DNA of 64,000 nt from Linderina pennispora. Its lineage: Eukaryota > Kickxellomycota > Kickxellomycetes > Kickxellales > Kickxellaceae. The stretch spans positions 124,001 through 188,000 of the forward strand of contig NW_024468265.1 in assembly GCF_002104995.1 (NCBI RefSeq), written 5' to 3'. A program made the position numbers and the translations under genes. The notes under the pieces were generated by a model. It was not told the DNA's origin, made no database searches, and saw only the letters and a list, made by a program, of their open reading frames with translations. This document shows positions 44,601-54,657 of this stretch, piece by piece; within the stretch, counting starts at the first letter, position 1, and every line of letters starts with the position of its first letter.

Positions 44601-47600
44601 ATGGGCGAAGCGGCAGTCGCATACGAGCACCAGCAAGAGCAGCTGAAGGCACAGCACCCTGGGCGGTGGCAGGGCGTGGTTGAGCCAGCGCAAACGCGAT
44701 TGGGACAATGCGTTTCTCGAAAAGTACAACGATTTGGAGGCTACTTTGCACGAAAACGACAACTGGCTGTCACTCTACACCCAGAGCATGGCTGAGATCA
44801 ACGACGACCGGCCCGACATGTAAGAAGCACAGAAAACGCAGTATTCTGACAGTAAGGTGCTTCTGACATGCTGGCTAACGACCAAACAAAATTTTTTGGT
44901 AGGGCTATTACAAGAGCGCTAAAAACGTCTTCGGCACGGCGGCGTGGACGTATTCACAGAGACGTGCGGAATGTGTTTGGACAAGGCAAGGGCGGCGACT
45001 ACCTGCCACCAGAGGCCACGCAAATGTCGCCGCTCGGGACGCTGAGAGTGCGCACCATCGATATTGGCAGAGCGCCGTCCCAGGACAGCACACATAACGA
45101 CAGCAATCTGTCGTGGGCCTTATCGCACGGGCCGATGATCCCACATATCCCCACATCGCTGAACTCTGGCCAGCTGCTACCAGCGATTCCCGATACCGGT
45201 GACGAAGACGACGGTGGGATGGAAACGGCACCAGAGACGCCGTTGCCAGTAAAGCCACCGGCTCTGTATGAGCCGCTGCAGGAACGGTCGGCAGGGCCGG
45301 TTCAGCGTAAGGCTACGCCGATTCTCACCACGCAGTCGCAGTCGCATCCGCGCACATCACCCATGTCGGCAAACCGGCCAGTACATCCAAAGTTTACACC
45401 AACCTCGATGCCTACACTGCGTGATCTGCTGATGCCACCCACAGCACTGCAAAAGACCCCGACGCGTCCGGTCACCAATATCAGCTACGATATGGGCAGC
45501 TTGTCGATAGAGTCCAAGAAGCGCCGCACGTCGCAGTCGTCAGAGGAGATCTCGTCGTCGTCATCAGTGTCGGAACAGCTGCCCAGCAAGCCGAGCGTGT
45601 CGAGCGATGGCGAGCAGCCCACAGAGCATGTGGAGATGACACGCGGTGAAGAAGACGTGCGCGAGAAACTGCAACGTGTCAGTATCGAGATGGCACAGGG
45701 AGACCATGCGGAACTGTCGCGGATCACTGAGGAGGAAGAGGAGCGTAGCACGATGTCCAACAGCTCGGTACAAGACGACTTGTGCGACCTGCAAAAGGGG
45801 ATCGAGGACGTTGAGGCCATGATTGCCCCCAGCAGCGGCGATGAGGAGGAGCAGCATAGGCGCGAGGAGAAGAAACAGCAGTCTAATGCATCTGCGCGTC
45901 GGCTGAAGAAGGACAGTCTGTTTGTAGACGTTCGATATTGACCTAGAGCCGCTGGAAGTCTCGCTGGATAATGTCGGTGTGGAAAAGCAGCCGGACACTG
46001 CCAAGCCTGTGATGAAGCACCCGGCAGGCATCAAGGGGAAGCGCAAGCATTCGGGAGACGACATGCCTAGCAGCAGCACATCAGCGATAAGCGGTGGCAC
46101 TGCTCGCACCCATCTATTGACGCCCACACAGTCGTCGCTGGCGAGGACCCGGTCGCGCATCGCTACAGGCGGGTCAACCCGCAAGCCCACACTGCGGTCA
46201 CAGACCAGCTCGTCGACAGTTGCGTCGAGTGGATCGATTCGCAGACCGCCGTCACGGGTCGCACCCAACTCGAAGATTCCTCACCCCGCTGGTCCGACAG
46301 CAGCAGCGGCAGCACCGCCGCTGTCGTCGTCTTCGTCAGCATCAGCAATAGGTCATGTTGCAGCTACCCGAAAGCGGTTCGAGGGACCGGACGGCAAGGA
46401 TGTGCCGTTTAAGGGCTCGGTGGTGGCGATGCGGCCTGGGTATGCCAGTATCCGGCCGACCAGCGCTATGACATCCACCGCTCCTTCAGCAGCGAAGCCA
46501 GTCGTGGCAAAGACAAAAACCAAGAAGCCATCACTGGCCGCCATGCGCGAAACAGGGCGGGCCCGTGCTGCCAAGACACCTAAAGGTGGTGCGGCGAGTG
46601 AGCTTGTGTTCAAGTCTGTGTCGCGACCTGTATCGGCGCTCAGCCATCGCAAGAGCAAGCAAAGTCTTGGCAGCAAGAAGGCATCGCAGGAGCAGATGCT
46701 GAACCACAGGCCGTCGAACAGCAGCGTGCGGACTCAAGACACTCTGTCATCTGTCGATAGCCAGCGTCAGCAGCTGGCCAGTGCAATTCCGTTGCCGATG
46801 CCGCGCAAGACTCCGTCACAGCATGCTGTTGGCAAGGGCAAGGGCAAGGACAAGGAGGTAGTGTCGTCGTCAGTGGAGTCTGGCTGGGGCATTGGATCAA
46901 TGATATCGATGCTATCGCCAGCCAACTGGAAGAGCTCGTCACAAGAGTCTGTGTCCAGGCAGCCGAAGCAGATGATGCCCGAGACTCCAACTGCGCAGCC
47001 AGGGGGCCCAAGACACAATACCAGCCCGTACGACATGGCAAGCCCACAGACGCCCTACCAGCCGCGTCCCGAGCACGCTGGCAGCAAGGGGTCGCAGCTG
47101 GTGATGCCAAAGTACCAGGACATGGCTGTGCCTTTACGCCGGTCGTCCAGCCAGATGAGTGCGGCCAGCCAAGATAGCAGCAGCGGGCGCAGCCGGCAAT
47201 CACACCGTATCTCTGGCGTATCGTCGTTCCGGTCGTCGTTCTTCTCGGTGGACTCGTCGGAGCAGGACCACATGGCGATGTCGTTTACGACTCCGCTCAA
47301 GGACCGAAACTACTCGGACGAATACACATCGATAATGCCTGCTGGCTCGAACTCGCCGCCAGAGATCGAGAGCGAATACTCGGACGAATACTCGGACGAG
47401 GAGTTCTCGCCGGCCAAGAACAAGAAAAAGAAGAACGACTTTAAGACGCCGCGCTGGGCGACCACACCGGAGCTGATCAAGGGCCTGAAGCAGCAGGAGC
47501 GGGTCAATCCGGACCGCATCTTTGGCAAGGTGCGGCCGATCCGAGTCGAGGAAATCTTTGGCCGCAAGGAGGGCGAGAAGCGCAAGCCGCGGAACTCGTC

Positions 47601-47679
47601 GATGATCTGGACCGGCGGCGATGCCTTGTCGGCCGAGGAGGAGCTGGAATACATTCGTCGCATGGGATTCGAGGGATAG
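44601..47679 (+). CDS. INCENP homologue (Sli15/Pic1), chromosomal passenger complex scaffold
   Basis: INCENP binds and activates Aurora B. The diagnostic IN-box lies at the C-terminus: PRWATTPELIKGLKQQERVN, then PDRIFGKVRPIRVEEIFGRK, with the conserved W-A, NP-x-x-IFG and EEIF elements. The rest is long, Ser/Lys/Pro-rich and disordered, as expected for the family. The start is the ATG at 44601 (MGEAAVAYEHQQEQL). One shift near 44670 leads to RDWDNAFLEKYNDLEATLHE, which could be the short N-terminal helix that joins the survivin/borealin bundle. An 83-nt intron at 44820-44902 (GTAAGA, GCTAAC, TAG) follows. Another single-base shift lies near 45935. The product would be about 1000 residues. Aurora sites and Cdk sites are plausible but not individually assigned. 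Confidence 0.88.
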
Positions 47680-47804
47680 GCGTGTCCCATTCTTGCTCAC
47701 CCTTCGCCACTTTTTCTTTTTACACATTCCACGCTGCTTAACTTTATACATACGGCACATTTCTTAACCCGTCCTTCTCTTTCTTCATTGTTCGTCTTGC
47801 CCCA

Positions 47805-48305
47805 ATGTCGCTGTTTCGTAATTCCACCGGCGACGACTGCCGGTCCCCCGACACAACCCCGCTGCACTACAATAACAACAGCAGCCCGGCCGCCCAGAAT
47901 TCCGCTGCCAATGGCCATTTGGCGACCTACTACGATGTCATGAAGTGCACTGGCGAGTTTGCCACCCCGTCCGAGTTCTTCGAGCGCACGCTGAAGCCGG
48001 TTCATTCGAGCAGTCTGACGTATCCCTGGGCATCCAAGCCCAACGGTGCTGCAAACCCCAAGGGTGCGCGTCTGCGTCCAAGCGCGCTTGCGGGCCAGTC
48101 ATCAGTCCATGGCAGCGAGCATTCGGCTGGATCGTCATCGGTGTTTACAGCGCAGATGCGCAGTGTTTTGCCGTCATCAGTGTTCCAGCTGCCTGGGCAG
48201 CAGGTTGAGAGCAAGCTAGGCGAGTTTATGTCTGGTGGCCAGTCGCTGCGTCAGGCAGGGCAGGTGCGTCTCAGCAAGTTCGACCGCAAGGTGTCGCTGG
48301 TATAG
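47805..48305 (+). CDS. small hypothetical protein, Ser/Gln-rich
   Basis: A clean 166-codon frame with a good start context (CCCAATG at 47801-47807). The protein has GHLATYYDVMKCTGEFATPS near residue 40 and a C-terminal segment (KLGEFMSGGQSLRQAGQVRL then SKFDRKVSLV) that look structured, while the rest is Ser, Ala and Pro-rich. No transmembrane segment or signal peptide. I do not recognise the family. It follows INCENP on the same strand by 125 bases. Confidence 0.65.
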   Translation: MSLFRNSTGDDCRSPDTTPLHYNNNSSPAAQNSAANGHLATYYDVMKCTGEFATPSEFFERTLKPVHSSSLTYPWASKPNGAANPKGARLRPSALAGQSSVHGSEHSAGSSSVFTAQMRSVLPSSVFQLPGQQVESKLGEFMSGGQSLRQAGQVRLSKFDRKVSLV

Positions 48306-48635
48306 GTTTGTTTCATATGTAGCAAAAATAGAGAGTAAAGCAGTCGATGGATTGGGCTGCTACTGTACATGTTTGGTAGCCCTGTGCTGTCTAGTACTGG
48401 AGCCAGTCTGGCCACAGCCCTGCAGACAATAGGGGTAATGGTTGATGCTGTTGGGTTGATGAATGTGGGGTTTAACTGAATACTAGAAATACTCTGCTCG
48501 CGATGCGAGCTCGGCTGCTAGTCAGCATGGGTTGACACGTCGATAAGAGGCATCACGGCGAACCGATCATTTGAACGTGTCGGATGGTTGTTGGTGCAAT
48601 GGCGATCATGGACATCTCCCATCTTGATGGCCTGC
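48306..48635 (-). other. 3' flank of Fanzor copy B: candidate guide-RNA region with hairpins
   Basis: About 330 bases between the small upstream gene and the Fanzor stop codon. It holds a perfect 6-bp GC hairpin with a 3-base loop (GCTCGC-GAT-GCGAGC, 48496-48510) and a 7-bp inverted repeat GACACGT/ACGTGTC (48534-48540 and 48575-48581). In characterised Fanzor systems the guide (omega-type) RNA comes from the region overlapping and following the 3' end of the gene, so this is the place to look. No expression evidence can be seen from sequence alone. Confidence 0.35.
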
Positions 48636-50500
48636 TCAGCGCAGGCGCTTCAGCGCTGGTTCGCTGCTCCTGGCAGCAGAATTGCCTGCTGCTGCACGCC
48701 TCTTGCACGGGTTCTTTGTTGCAGGGGTGGTGCCAGAAGCATCGGCAGCAATGGCCGTAGAACGACGGAACCGTTCAGGAATACTGCCTGAATCACAGAG
48801 TGACTGGAAAATGAGCCTGAAGTTTAGAACTGCTGCGAGATCGCGGTTCAAGAGCCGAGACGAATAGGCTCGCCTGTATTGTGCCATCGCCCGCTTACAT
48901 GACTCGCTTGTACAACGGAGAAGGCCATGGCACTTCACAGTTGGGTTCTTCGATCTCTGGTAGGGCTGCGGGTTGGGAACATGCCGGAATGTCTGCAGCA
49001 ACTTTTCGCAGCAGAACGGGCACATCGACGATGTCCGGAATTCGTCGATCAGATAGACTTCAAAGCCATGGTGCTTGAACTTGTCGCGCCATCCCTTGCC
49101 ACGAATCGGCGCATGGTGTCGGGCCATCGGCGCACTCCAATTGCCCATGATCAGCACTGGATCTGGACCGAACTTGCTCCGGAGTTTCGCGGCAAGCCTG
49201 TGGTCTGCATGGGCCTGGTTCATGAATGAATCAAGGCGCAGCTTGCGGTGAAGCGGGTACACCTTGGGACTGGTACTGACACCTGGATGGGCCTTCCAGC
49301 GCCTCTGGTGCTGCTTGTTTGACTTAGTGGGCTGCTGCTCTGGTAACCTTCGCGCTGTCATCGTGCTGGCATAAAACGGTGCTAGGACACACCGCACAGA
49401 TGCACGGGCAGCAACGTAGGCACGGAATTTTGCTGGGCTAAGGGTCCGGCAGCAGTGCTTGGAAAGCTCTGCCTCTGCTCTGCGGACAGCATCTTCTGGG
49501 ACTTGATCCTTTGTAGCCTGACGAATCCTGTCGTAGTGGCGCAGCTTGAGCTCCTTATTGCGCTGCTGCCGTGTGTAGCGGTAGAGCATTTTTCACCCTC
49601 TTTCCCATTGCTGCTATTTTCGTGCATCATGTATAGCAAATCACCCCGACCTGGATCGATGAATACACAGCGGCCTTTCAGATTCTGCAGCTCTGGCTGT
49701 GGGATCTGGTGGATATAGCGACAGTTAGCTGTAGCATTGCCTCCCACAGCATCGCCTCCCACAGCATTGCCTCCTGCAGCACCAGCCTTAGGTACCTTGT
49801 CTTGTAACAAAGTGCATATTGTTACACCGTCTGCTGTTGCCATTCCGTGGAATTTTCTATCACCATGTGCCTTAAATGGCTTTGATGTTAGATCTGCGAC
49901 CCGGCCCCACACATCCCACACAGATTGTGCAATCCCTTGGGCCGGGTCGTGTGCACAGACTGGAGGTGCTGGTGCATATGCATTGCTAAATGCTGCAACA
50001 GTGTCTGCTGCTCCCGCCGATGCAGCAGCAAGTGAATCAGCTGCTACTGCTGTAGTTGCTGCAGTGGCCTCTGTTTCATCCGATGGCATCTTCGCTGCTT
50101 CACATGCAGCCTTCTTAGCCAATTTTTCGCCCCTTTCTGCTGCTTTCCTTGCCTCTGTTGCTGCCCTCTTTGCTGCGTTGATCTTGGTAACCTGCTCGCG
50201 TGTTTTCGAAATAAACACTTGCTTGATTATTTGCTTGTCTAAGCGCACATGGCCTGGGATCCATGATGTCCGCAGAGGCAAGCATTGGGGGGGGGGAGAC
50301 TTGCCAAGCTGCTCATTCTCGATAAGCTGGCATAGGCGAATGTATGCACGCAGATGCTTAAGTGGATTTACCTTGGCATCATAGTATCAGCTGTCTTTGG
50401 CGAATCTGTACTTGGCATCATAGGCATTAAGGACTGGTGCCAGCTTGTAGATTGCAAGCATCGGCGGGGTGAGCACACTGAGATCAGGGTGCCTAAATAA
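48636..50500 (-). pseudogene. Fanzor (eukaryotic TnpB-like RNA-guided nuclease), copy B, N-terminally truncated, RuvC core retained
   Basis: Read from 50500 downwards. Homology to copy A starts at PDLSVLTPPMLAIYKLAPVL. A CGA-to-TGA change near 50391 gives a stop in a DSRYYD motif. A C10 run at 50287-50296 is in frame with PLRTSWIPGHVRLDKQIIKQ. An Ala-rich insert follows, then GRCVFIDPGRGDLLYMM, with the RuvC-I Asp. A shift in an A5 run near 49588 leads to MLYRYTRQQRNKELKLRHYD and KLRLDSFMNQAHADHRLAAK. Then come GNWSAPMARHHAPIRGKG and VYLIDEFRTSSMCPFC, with the RuvC-II Glu and first zinc cysteines, CHGLLRCTSESC with the second pair, and LLNRDLAAVLNF with the RuvC-III Asp. A Lys/Arg/Ala-rich tail ends at 48636. 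These are the defining features of Fanzor1. The missing N-terminus and the stop argue against a working protein, unless the shifts are sequence errors. Confidence 0.9.
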
Positions 50501-50501
50501 T

Positions 50502-50558
50502 TTCTAGCGGACGGTCGGACACTTTTTGGACTACAAAATCTTATATATAGGTAAAGAT
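50502..50558 (-). repeat. 60-bp repeat block 1, copy B
   Basis: The minus-strand reading matches 35383-35442 closely, with a few substitutions. Immediately inside it, copy B jumps to sequence that lies about 1.2 kb further inside copy A, so an internal deletion removed the Fanzor N-terminal part here. A TATATATA-like stretch (50542-50549) adjoins it. Confidence 0.75.
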
Positions 50559-50614
50559 AAAGATATTCTACTGTTGTGCTAATAAGGGAATGTGGATAAG
50601 TTTGGATTTCAAAA

Positions 50615-50860
50615 CTAAAGGAAAAGAGAAAGGAAAGCTACAAATGCTGCGCGCTGCCGTTTTTGAAGATTTCGCTGCTGTGCGGTATCTGAGTGCATCA
50701 GCGAAGCCAGAGCAGCAAGCTGTAGTTGTAGTGATCGCAGGCCTCTGCTGGATATCTCCATTGGTTCAGCGTGAAAGCCGCTCTCGTTGTCGGTCGACTT
50801 GACAATTGCCATGGCGTCATCATGGCGGTCATCATCAGCTGCGCAACAATGCGAATATGT
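50615..50860 (-). repeat. repeat block 2, copy B, carrying a 65-codon open frame
   Basis: A diverged copy of 35510-35705. The minus-strand frame 50615-50812 starts with ATG (MAIVKSTDNESGFHAEPMEI) and continues RGLRSLQLQLAALASLMHSD as a likely helix. The corresponding frame in copy A has stops. It could be a 5' exon of the Fanzor element or an unrelated repeat gene. Here it points in the same direction as Fanzor copy B, but in copy A it points away from the Fanzor. Confidence 0.6.
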
Positions 50861-51196
50861 CGACAGTGGGCTAGATGCCTTTGCAGCTAGTGCACATGGG
50901 TAGCCACATATCCTGATCAGACTATAAATGCTCCTGGCGCTCGCTCGGAATCTTTTTCTTTTTCATTAGCTTACTCGACTCACTTTTTGAGCACAGGTAC
51001 ATTATCACAATCGCATTTGTTCTAGTCTACAAAACAGCACAGCTACGCAGGTATGAAGGGCAAGAAAAACATTAGGGATTTGAACTGGGAGGACGTGACG
51101 CCCAGCTGGTAGACATGTTGGTTGTGCATGCAACAAAATTTGTAGATCTGGAAATAAAGGACACGGTTTTTTATGACGGATATGAGAAGTGCTGTG
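50861..51196. other. intergenic region with TATA-like element
   Basis: A TATAAAT lies at 50923-50929 on the plus strand, followed by pyrimidine-rich sequence and possible splice signals (CACAG|GTACAT near 50998; CGCAG at 51046-51050). A 19-codon plus-strand frame (ATG at 51052, MKGKKNIRDLNWEDVTPSW) follows. This could be the 5' part of a lost gene or a very small gene. Confidence 0.3.
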
Positions 51197-51878
51197 TTAG
51201 GCCAGTAAGGGCGACGTCTCAGAGTTATGTTCGCGGTCTGACGGCGCTCTATCATCGAGCTTGTATCTACGGATCATCTCGGTGCCCACTGATAGTGCCA
51301 GCATCTGAATAACGACAAGTATGATTCCTGCCGCCAACACACATCCGCGCGTGCGGTTCCAATTGTTCAGCAGCGGCTGCAGACATCCCTGGGTGAACCC
51401 GAATTTTTTGTTGACTGAGCAGTCCGTGGGTAGTGCAAAGTCAGCTGGGGTCGAGAATCCACAGCACATATTTGCCTTTTCGAGCCTCTTCAGCATCTTT
51501 GGATCATTCACGTAAAGGTGCTGCCACTCGTTGCGGAATCGGTCGACCAACGTGCCCTCGGGCTGCAGCCAGGCAATGATGACCGTTGCTATCTGTAAGA
51601 GAACCAGGAGCGCCAGCACGCCAGTGTACGAGCCGATCAGGTATTTGCTCTCCTTGATGCACCCAGTGATGCCGATGGCTGAGGCTGTGACAACAAGTAC
51701 GCCAAGGGACACCGCAAGCCAGGGGAAGGTGTTGTCGGTGAAAGATCTTGAAGGACTGCGTGAGCCCGGTGATTCCCAGAGCGAGCATGCAGAGACCGGC
51801 CAGGCCAGTGATACTGTTCAGTGCCATGTGCAGCCCCTTGAAGACTGCCCGCGCTTGGGAGGTGTTAAGAGTCAGCAT
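51197..51878 (-). CDS. tetraspanin-like membrane protein 1
   Basis: Tetraspanins have four membrane spans and a large extracellular loop with a CCG motif. The start is the ATG at 51876-51878 (MLTLNTSQARAVFKGLHMAL), followed by span 1 (ITGLAGLCMLALGI). After a single-base shift near 51735 come span 2 (SLGVLVVTASAIGITGCI) and span 3 (GVLALLVLLQIATVIIAWL). The loop contains ANMCCGFSTPADFALPTDCS with the CCG and further cysteines (GCLQP). Span 4 is CVLAAGIILVVIQMLALSVG and a short tail ends TSPLLA, an acidic-dileucine-like end suited to endolysosomal sorting. It is adjacent to a second tetraspanin on the same strand. Confidence 0.85.
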
Positions 51879-52173
51879 ATTCACAGAAGCAGTATAGGAA
51901 AATAGGCGTTTAAAATGAATAGAATACCCTGGTATAGAAAGAGCTATCGGGTGCCAAGAACAGGTGGCCACTGTCGCTGGACAGAGGTCCTTAGATATTG
52001 GCCATCCGAGCAGGTGTGCATTAGAATGTTTACTTCCGTGCCACGCGGTGTGATTGCGGGGAGGCATCTGGCATGGACACACAGCTCCAATTACCGGTAT
52101 GACTATTGCGTCACTGCGCACGAGCCGCTGGCCAATGTCATACTGTTGAGCTATGCCTAGAGGAGCCAGTCGC

Positions 52174-53397
52174 TCATGCACGCATATCGGCAGCATCGGC
52201 CAGGTACTGGGAGTTCCTCAGGTAGGTAGCAAGACCCTCTGCTGCAAGATTCTCATACTGCGTCCGATGGTCCTGAGCCATCCTCTGGTTGCTGCTGCGG
52301 CGACCCCTGGACCTAGCGTTGACCGTCCTGAAGCACCTGCTTTCCACCACCACTGCTTCCCCTTCCACCGTTCTCGGCCTTTTCTGTTCGATGTCGGTAA
52401 AAATGATCGATCAAACCATGCGACGAGCGCACAATTTGCTCTGGTAGTTTAATGCCGTTGCCTTTCTGCGGAGGTGCATCCTGGGACTCGGCGGGCAGTC
52501 CAGTGGGAATCACCGATAGTTGCGGCGGATCAGGAGACTGAGTTAAAGGTCCTGGGACTGCTACTTGCAGGGTTGCCACAGCTGGAGCATCGGTTGTCGG
52601 TGTGATGCTGCCCGCTTGTTGCTGCTGCAGAAATTCGCGCTCTGCCTGCCGCTCGGGGACAAACCAGCCGCGCTCCGGATCCTGAGGGGCATATTCTTCC
52701 TGCTCATCATCTAGATGCAGGCCGTTACCAGCACGTGCGTAAACGAATGCGCCAATTCCAAGTAGGACAAGCTGCGCCAACGCGGCACCCATGGTCCAGG
52801 CAAATGCTCTTGCCCACTGAACCTGGGTCTCGTGCTTCAGAAACTGGAAGCAACCTTCCTCGTATCCAAACTCGGGGGATTTCTTGCATACTTTTGGCAC
52901 TGCATGGTCGGTAGCGTTCATAAAGCCGCAGCAGCCGTAGGCACGCTCAATATGGTATAGTCTGAACTTGTTATGCTCGTACATACCCTCCCATGTGGAC
53001 CTGAAATCGCTCTCGATGGTTGCAGGGACGGTCATTGTAGTAAAGGCAATCTTTAGCGCACCGCTGAGTACCAGTACACTGTACCCTATAAACGCAGCTA
53101 TATATGGCCAGTGCTTGGCCAAAACGCCTGCCAAAGCCAAGTGGGCTCCAGTCATGGTTAACAGTCCCAACGCTAGAATCATCTTGGGCAGCTCAGGGTA
53201 CCCAAATCCATGCGTCGGACTCGCTGAATAGGTCAACAGCGAATATGCTGAGCGCGATACCGGTAAAATTACCCGACGTAGCCAATAGAACCAGCACCGT
53301 CTGTGGCAGGATGGTTCGCAGGTATGTACCGGTGTCGCGTGTAATCTGCGACACGGCCAGAGTGAAAGAGTTGTGCGGGTCGGATGTTGCCCTCCAT
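52174..53397 (-). CDS. tetraspanin-like membrane protein 2 with long cytoplasmic tail
   Basis: The start is the ATG at 53395-53397. After an extra G the frame reads SDPHNSFTLAVSQITRDTGT, then YLRTILPQTVLVLLATSGNF (span 1) and DLFSESDAWIWVP. A second shift near 53195 leads to PKMILALGLLTMTGAHLALA (span 2) and YIAAFIGYSVLVLSGALKIA (span 3). The large loop has RAYGCCGFMNATDHAVPKVC, the tetraspanin CCG box, and EEGCFQF. Span 4 is FAWTMGAALAQLVLLGIGAF. Unlike copy 1, a Pro/Gln/Glu-rich tail of more than 120 residues follows. A final shift near 52350 would give the end NSQYLADAADMRA at 52174. Without it the frame stops at 52313. Confidence 0.82.
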
Positions 53398-53587
53398 GGT
53401 ATGGCAAGTATATGAGGGGTATTCGAGGATATGTTAGCGGATGAAGGCGTCGGCGGAAGAGAGAAAGAAAGAGCTGCTCTGAACTATTCTGTCTGCTGCT
53501 CCCCGCACATTATATCACATTTATACGGAAGTGAGTGTTTGATATCAGCGCAGTGGAGACTTGTTCCACGGTGGTCAATCTGCCAAC

Positions 53588-53594
53588 TATAAAT
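53588..53594 (+). promoter_or_regulatory. TATA box of the small membrane-protein gene
   Basis: TATAAAT at 53588-53594, about 70 bases upstream of the ATG at 53664. An AATAAAA polyadenylation-like signal lies at the stop codon (53888-53894). Together these frame a compact transcription unit. Confidence 0.5.
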
Positions 53595-53663
53595 ACGCAG
53601 GATGTCGCCTTTTGCGAATCTGCGCGACCAGCAACTATTCCTATTCCCCCTTCACCAAAAATA

Positions 53664-53891
53664 ATGCAGCAACTTATCTACATTGGTGCCAGCATCTGGA
53701 GCTGGCTTGCGTATTTGCTGCAGGTTGCTGTATCGGCTCTAAAGAGCATTCCGGCATCAGAACTGGCTCAAACGCTGCTCTCTGCCATTGTTTCATGCGG
53801 GGCGGCGCTCAAGAGCACGCACCAGACGCTAGTGGTCATTAATAAAACACGCCGCGAGTGCGCTGCTCTTTTTTCTGGGCTCGGTAAATAA
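53664..53891 (+). CDS. small hydrophobic protein (75 residues)
   Basis: An ATG at 53664 in the context AAATAATG opens a frame reading MQQLIYIGASIWSWLAYLLQ, then VAVSALKSIPASELAQTLLS and KTRRECAALFSGLGK. The N-terminal half is one long hydrophobic helix with two Trp, suited to a membrane anchor or signal anchor. The second half is amphipathic. It is flanked by a TATA box and a poly(A)-like signal, which supports a real small gene. No family is recognised. It is divergent to tetraspanin 2. Confidence 0.55.
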   Translation: MQQLIYIGASIWSWLAYLLQVAVSALKSIPASELAQTLLSAIVSCGAALKSTHQTLVVINKTRRECAALFSGLGK

Positions 53892-54657
53892 AATTCAAAT
53901 CTGCTGTCACATTGTTGCGTGTCTCGTGCTGCAGCGAGGCGTAGTGCGGGTGGCCATATATAACGGGTAACGGCAGCATGTTGGAACGACTCGCATAGTT
54001 TGTTGCTTTATTTCATAACCTCTTCAGAGGATCCAAGTGTGGCTGAAACGAGAAACACGCAAGAATTCTAGCTCTGTTTTTCTTTGCTCCCGCGATCGGA
54101 CTCATAAAGCTTTTGGCAATAATTAATACCACTCGACGTCTGCCACCTCTCAGTACGCAAACCGCATATTTCCTGTTTTCCTTAGTCAACATTCATGCAT
54201 CCTAGGATTAGAGAAATGTTGCTGTTTGCCCTGTTGCTATGGGTGTAAGCATGTCAGCAATGTCAGGATGTCCCTTTGGTCAGGCGGATGGATAAGCGGT
54301 CACCTCGTGACATATTTCTCGGCTATCACACATTGGGTATCTGGTAGTATGCTTAAGGCCTTCTGCGTCACAGGTAGTATTTGCAGGTCAGTTCAGACAA
54401 GTAGCGCCAATGATTAGGAGCAATCCAATAATCATATTTGTCGATGCATTAATCGCCATTGACGAGGTATCTCTCATGCATCGCTTGACCAGCGCGTTAC
54501 GACCGCTTCTTTGCTGTGCAGTGAATATATTTAAAAAAGGACCTAGTGCACGGCAAGATATCAGAGGTGTCTGCAGTGGTCCCATTTGATAGTCTCTATG
54601 ACCTGATTAGTGTTTACCATGTAGCATGTATTCATATGCACAAGTAAACGTTCCTTC
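53892..54657. other. convergent intergenic region
   Basis: About 770 AT-rich bases between the small gene's end and the stop of the first DUF3533 gene. No gene or structured RNA recognised. Confidence 0.45.
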
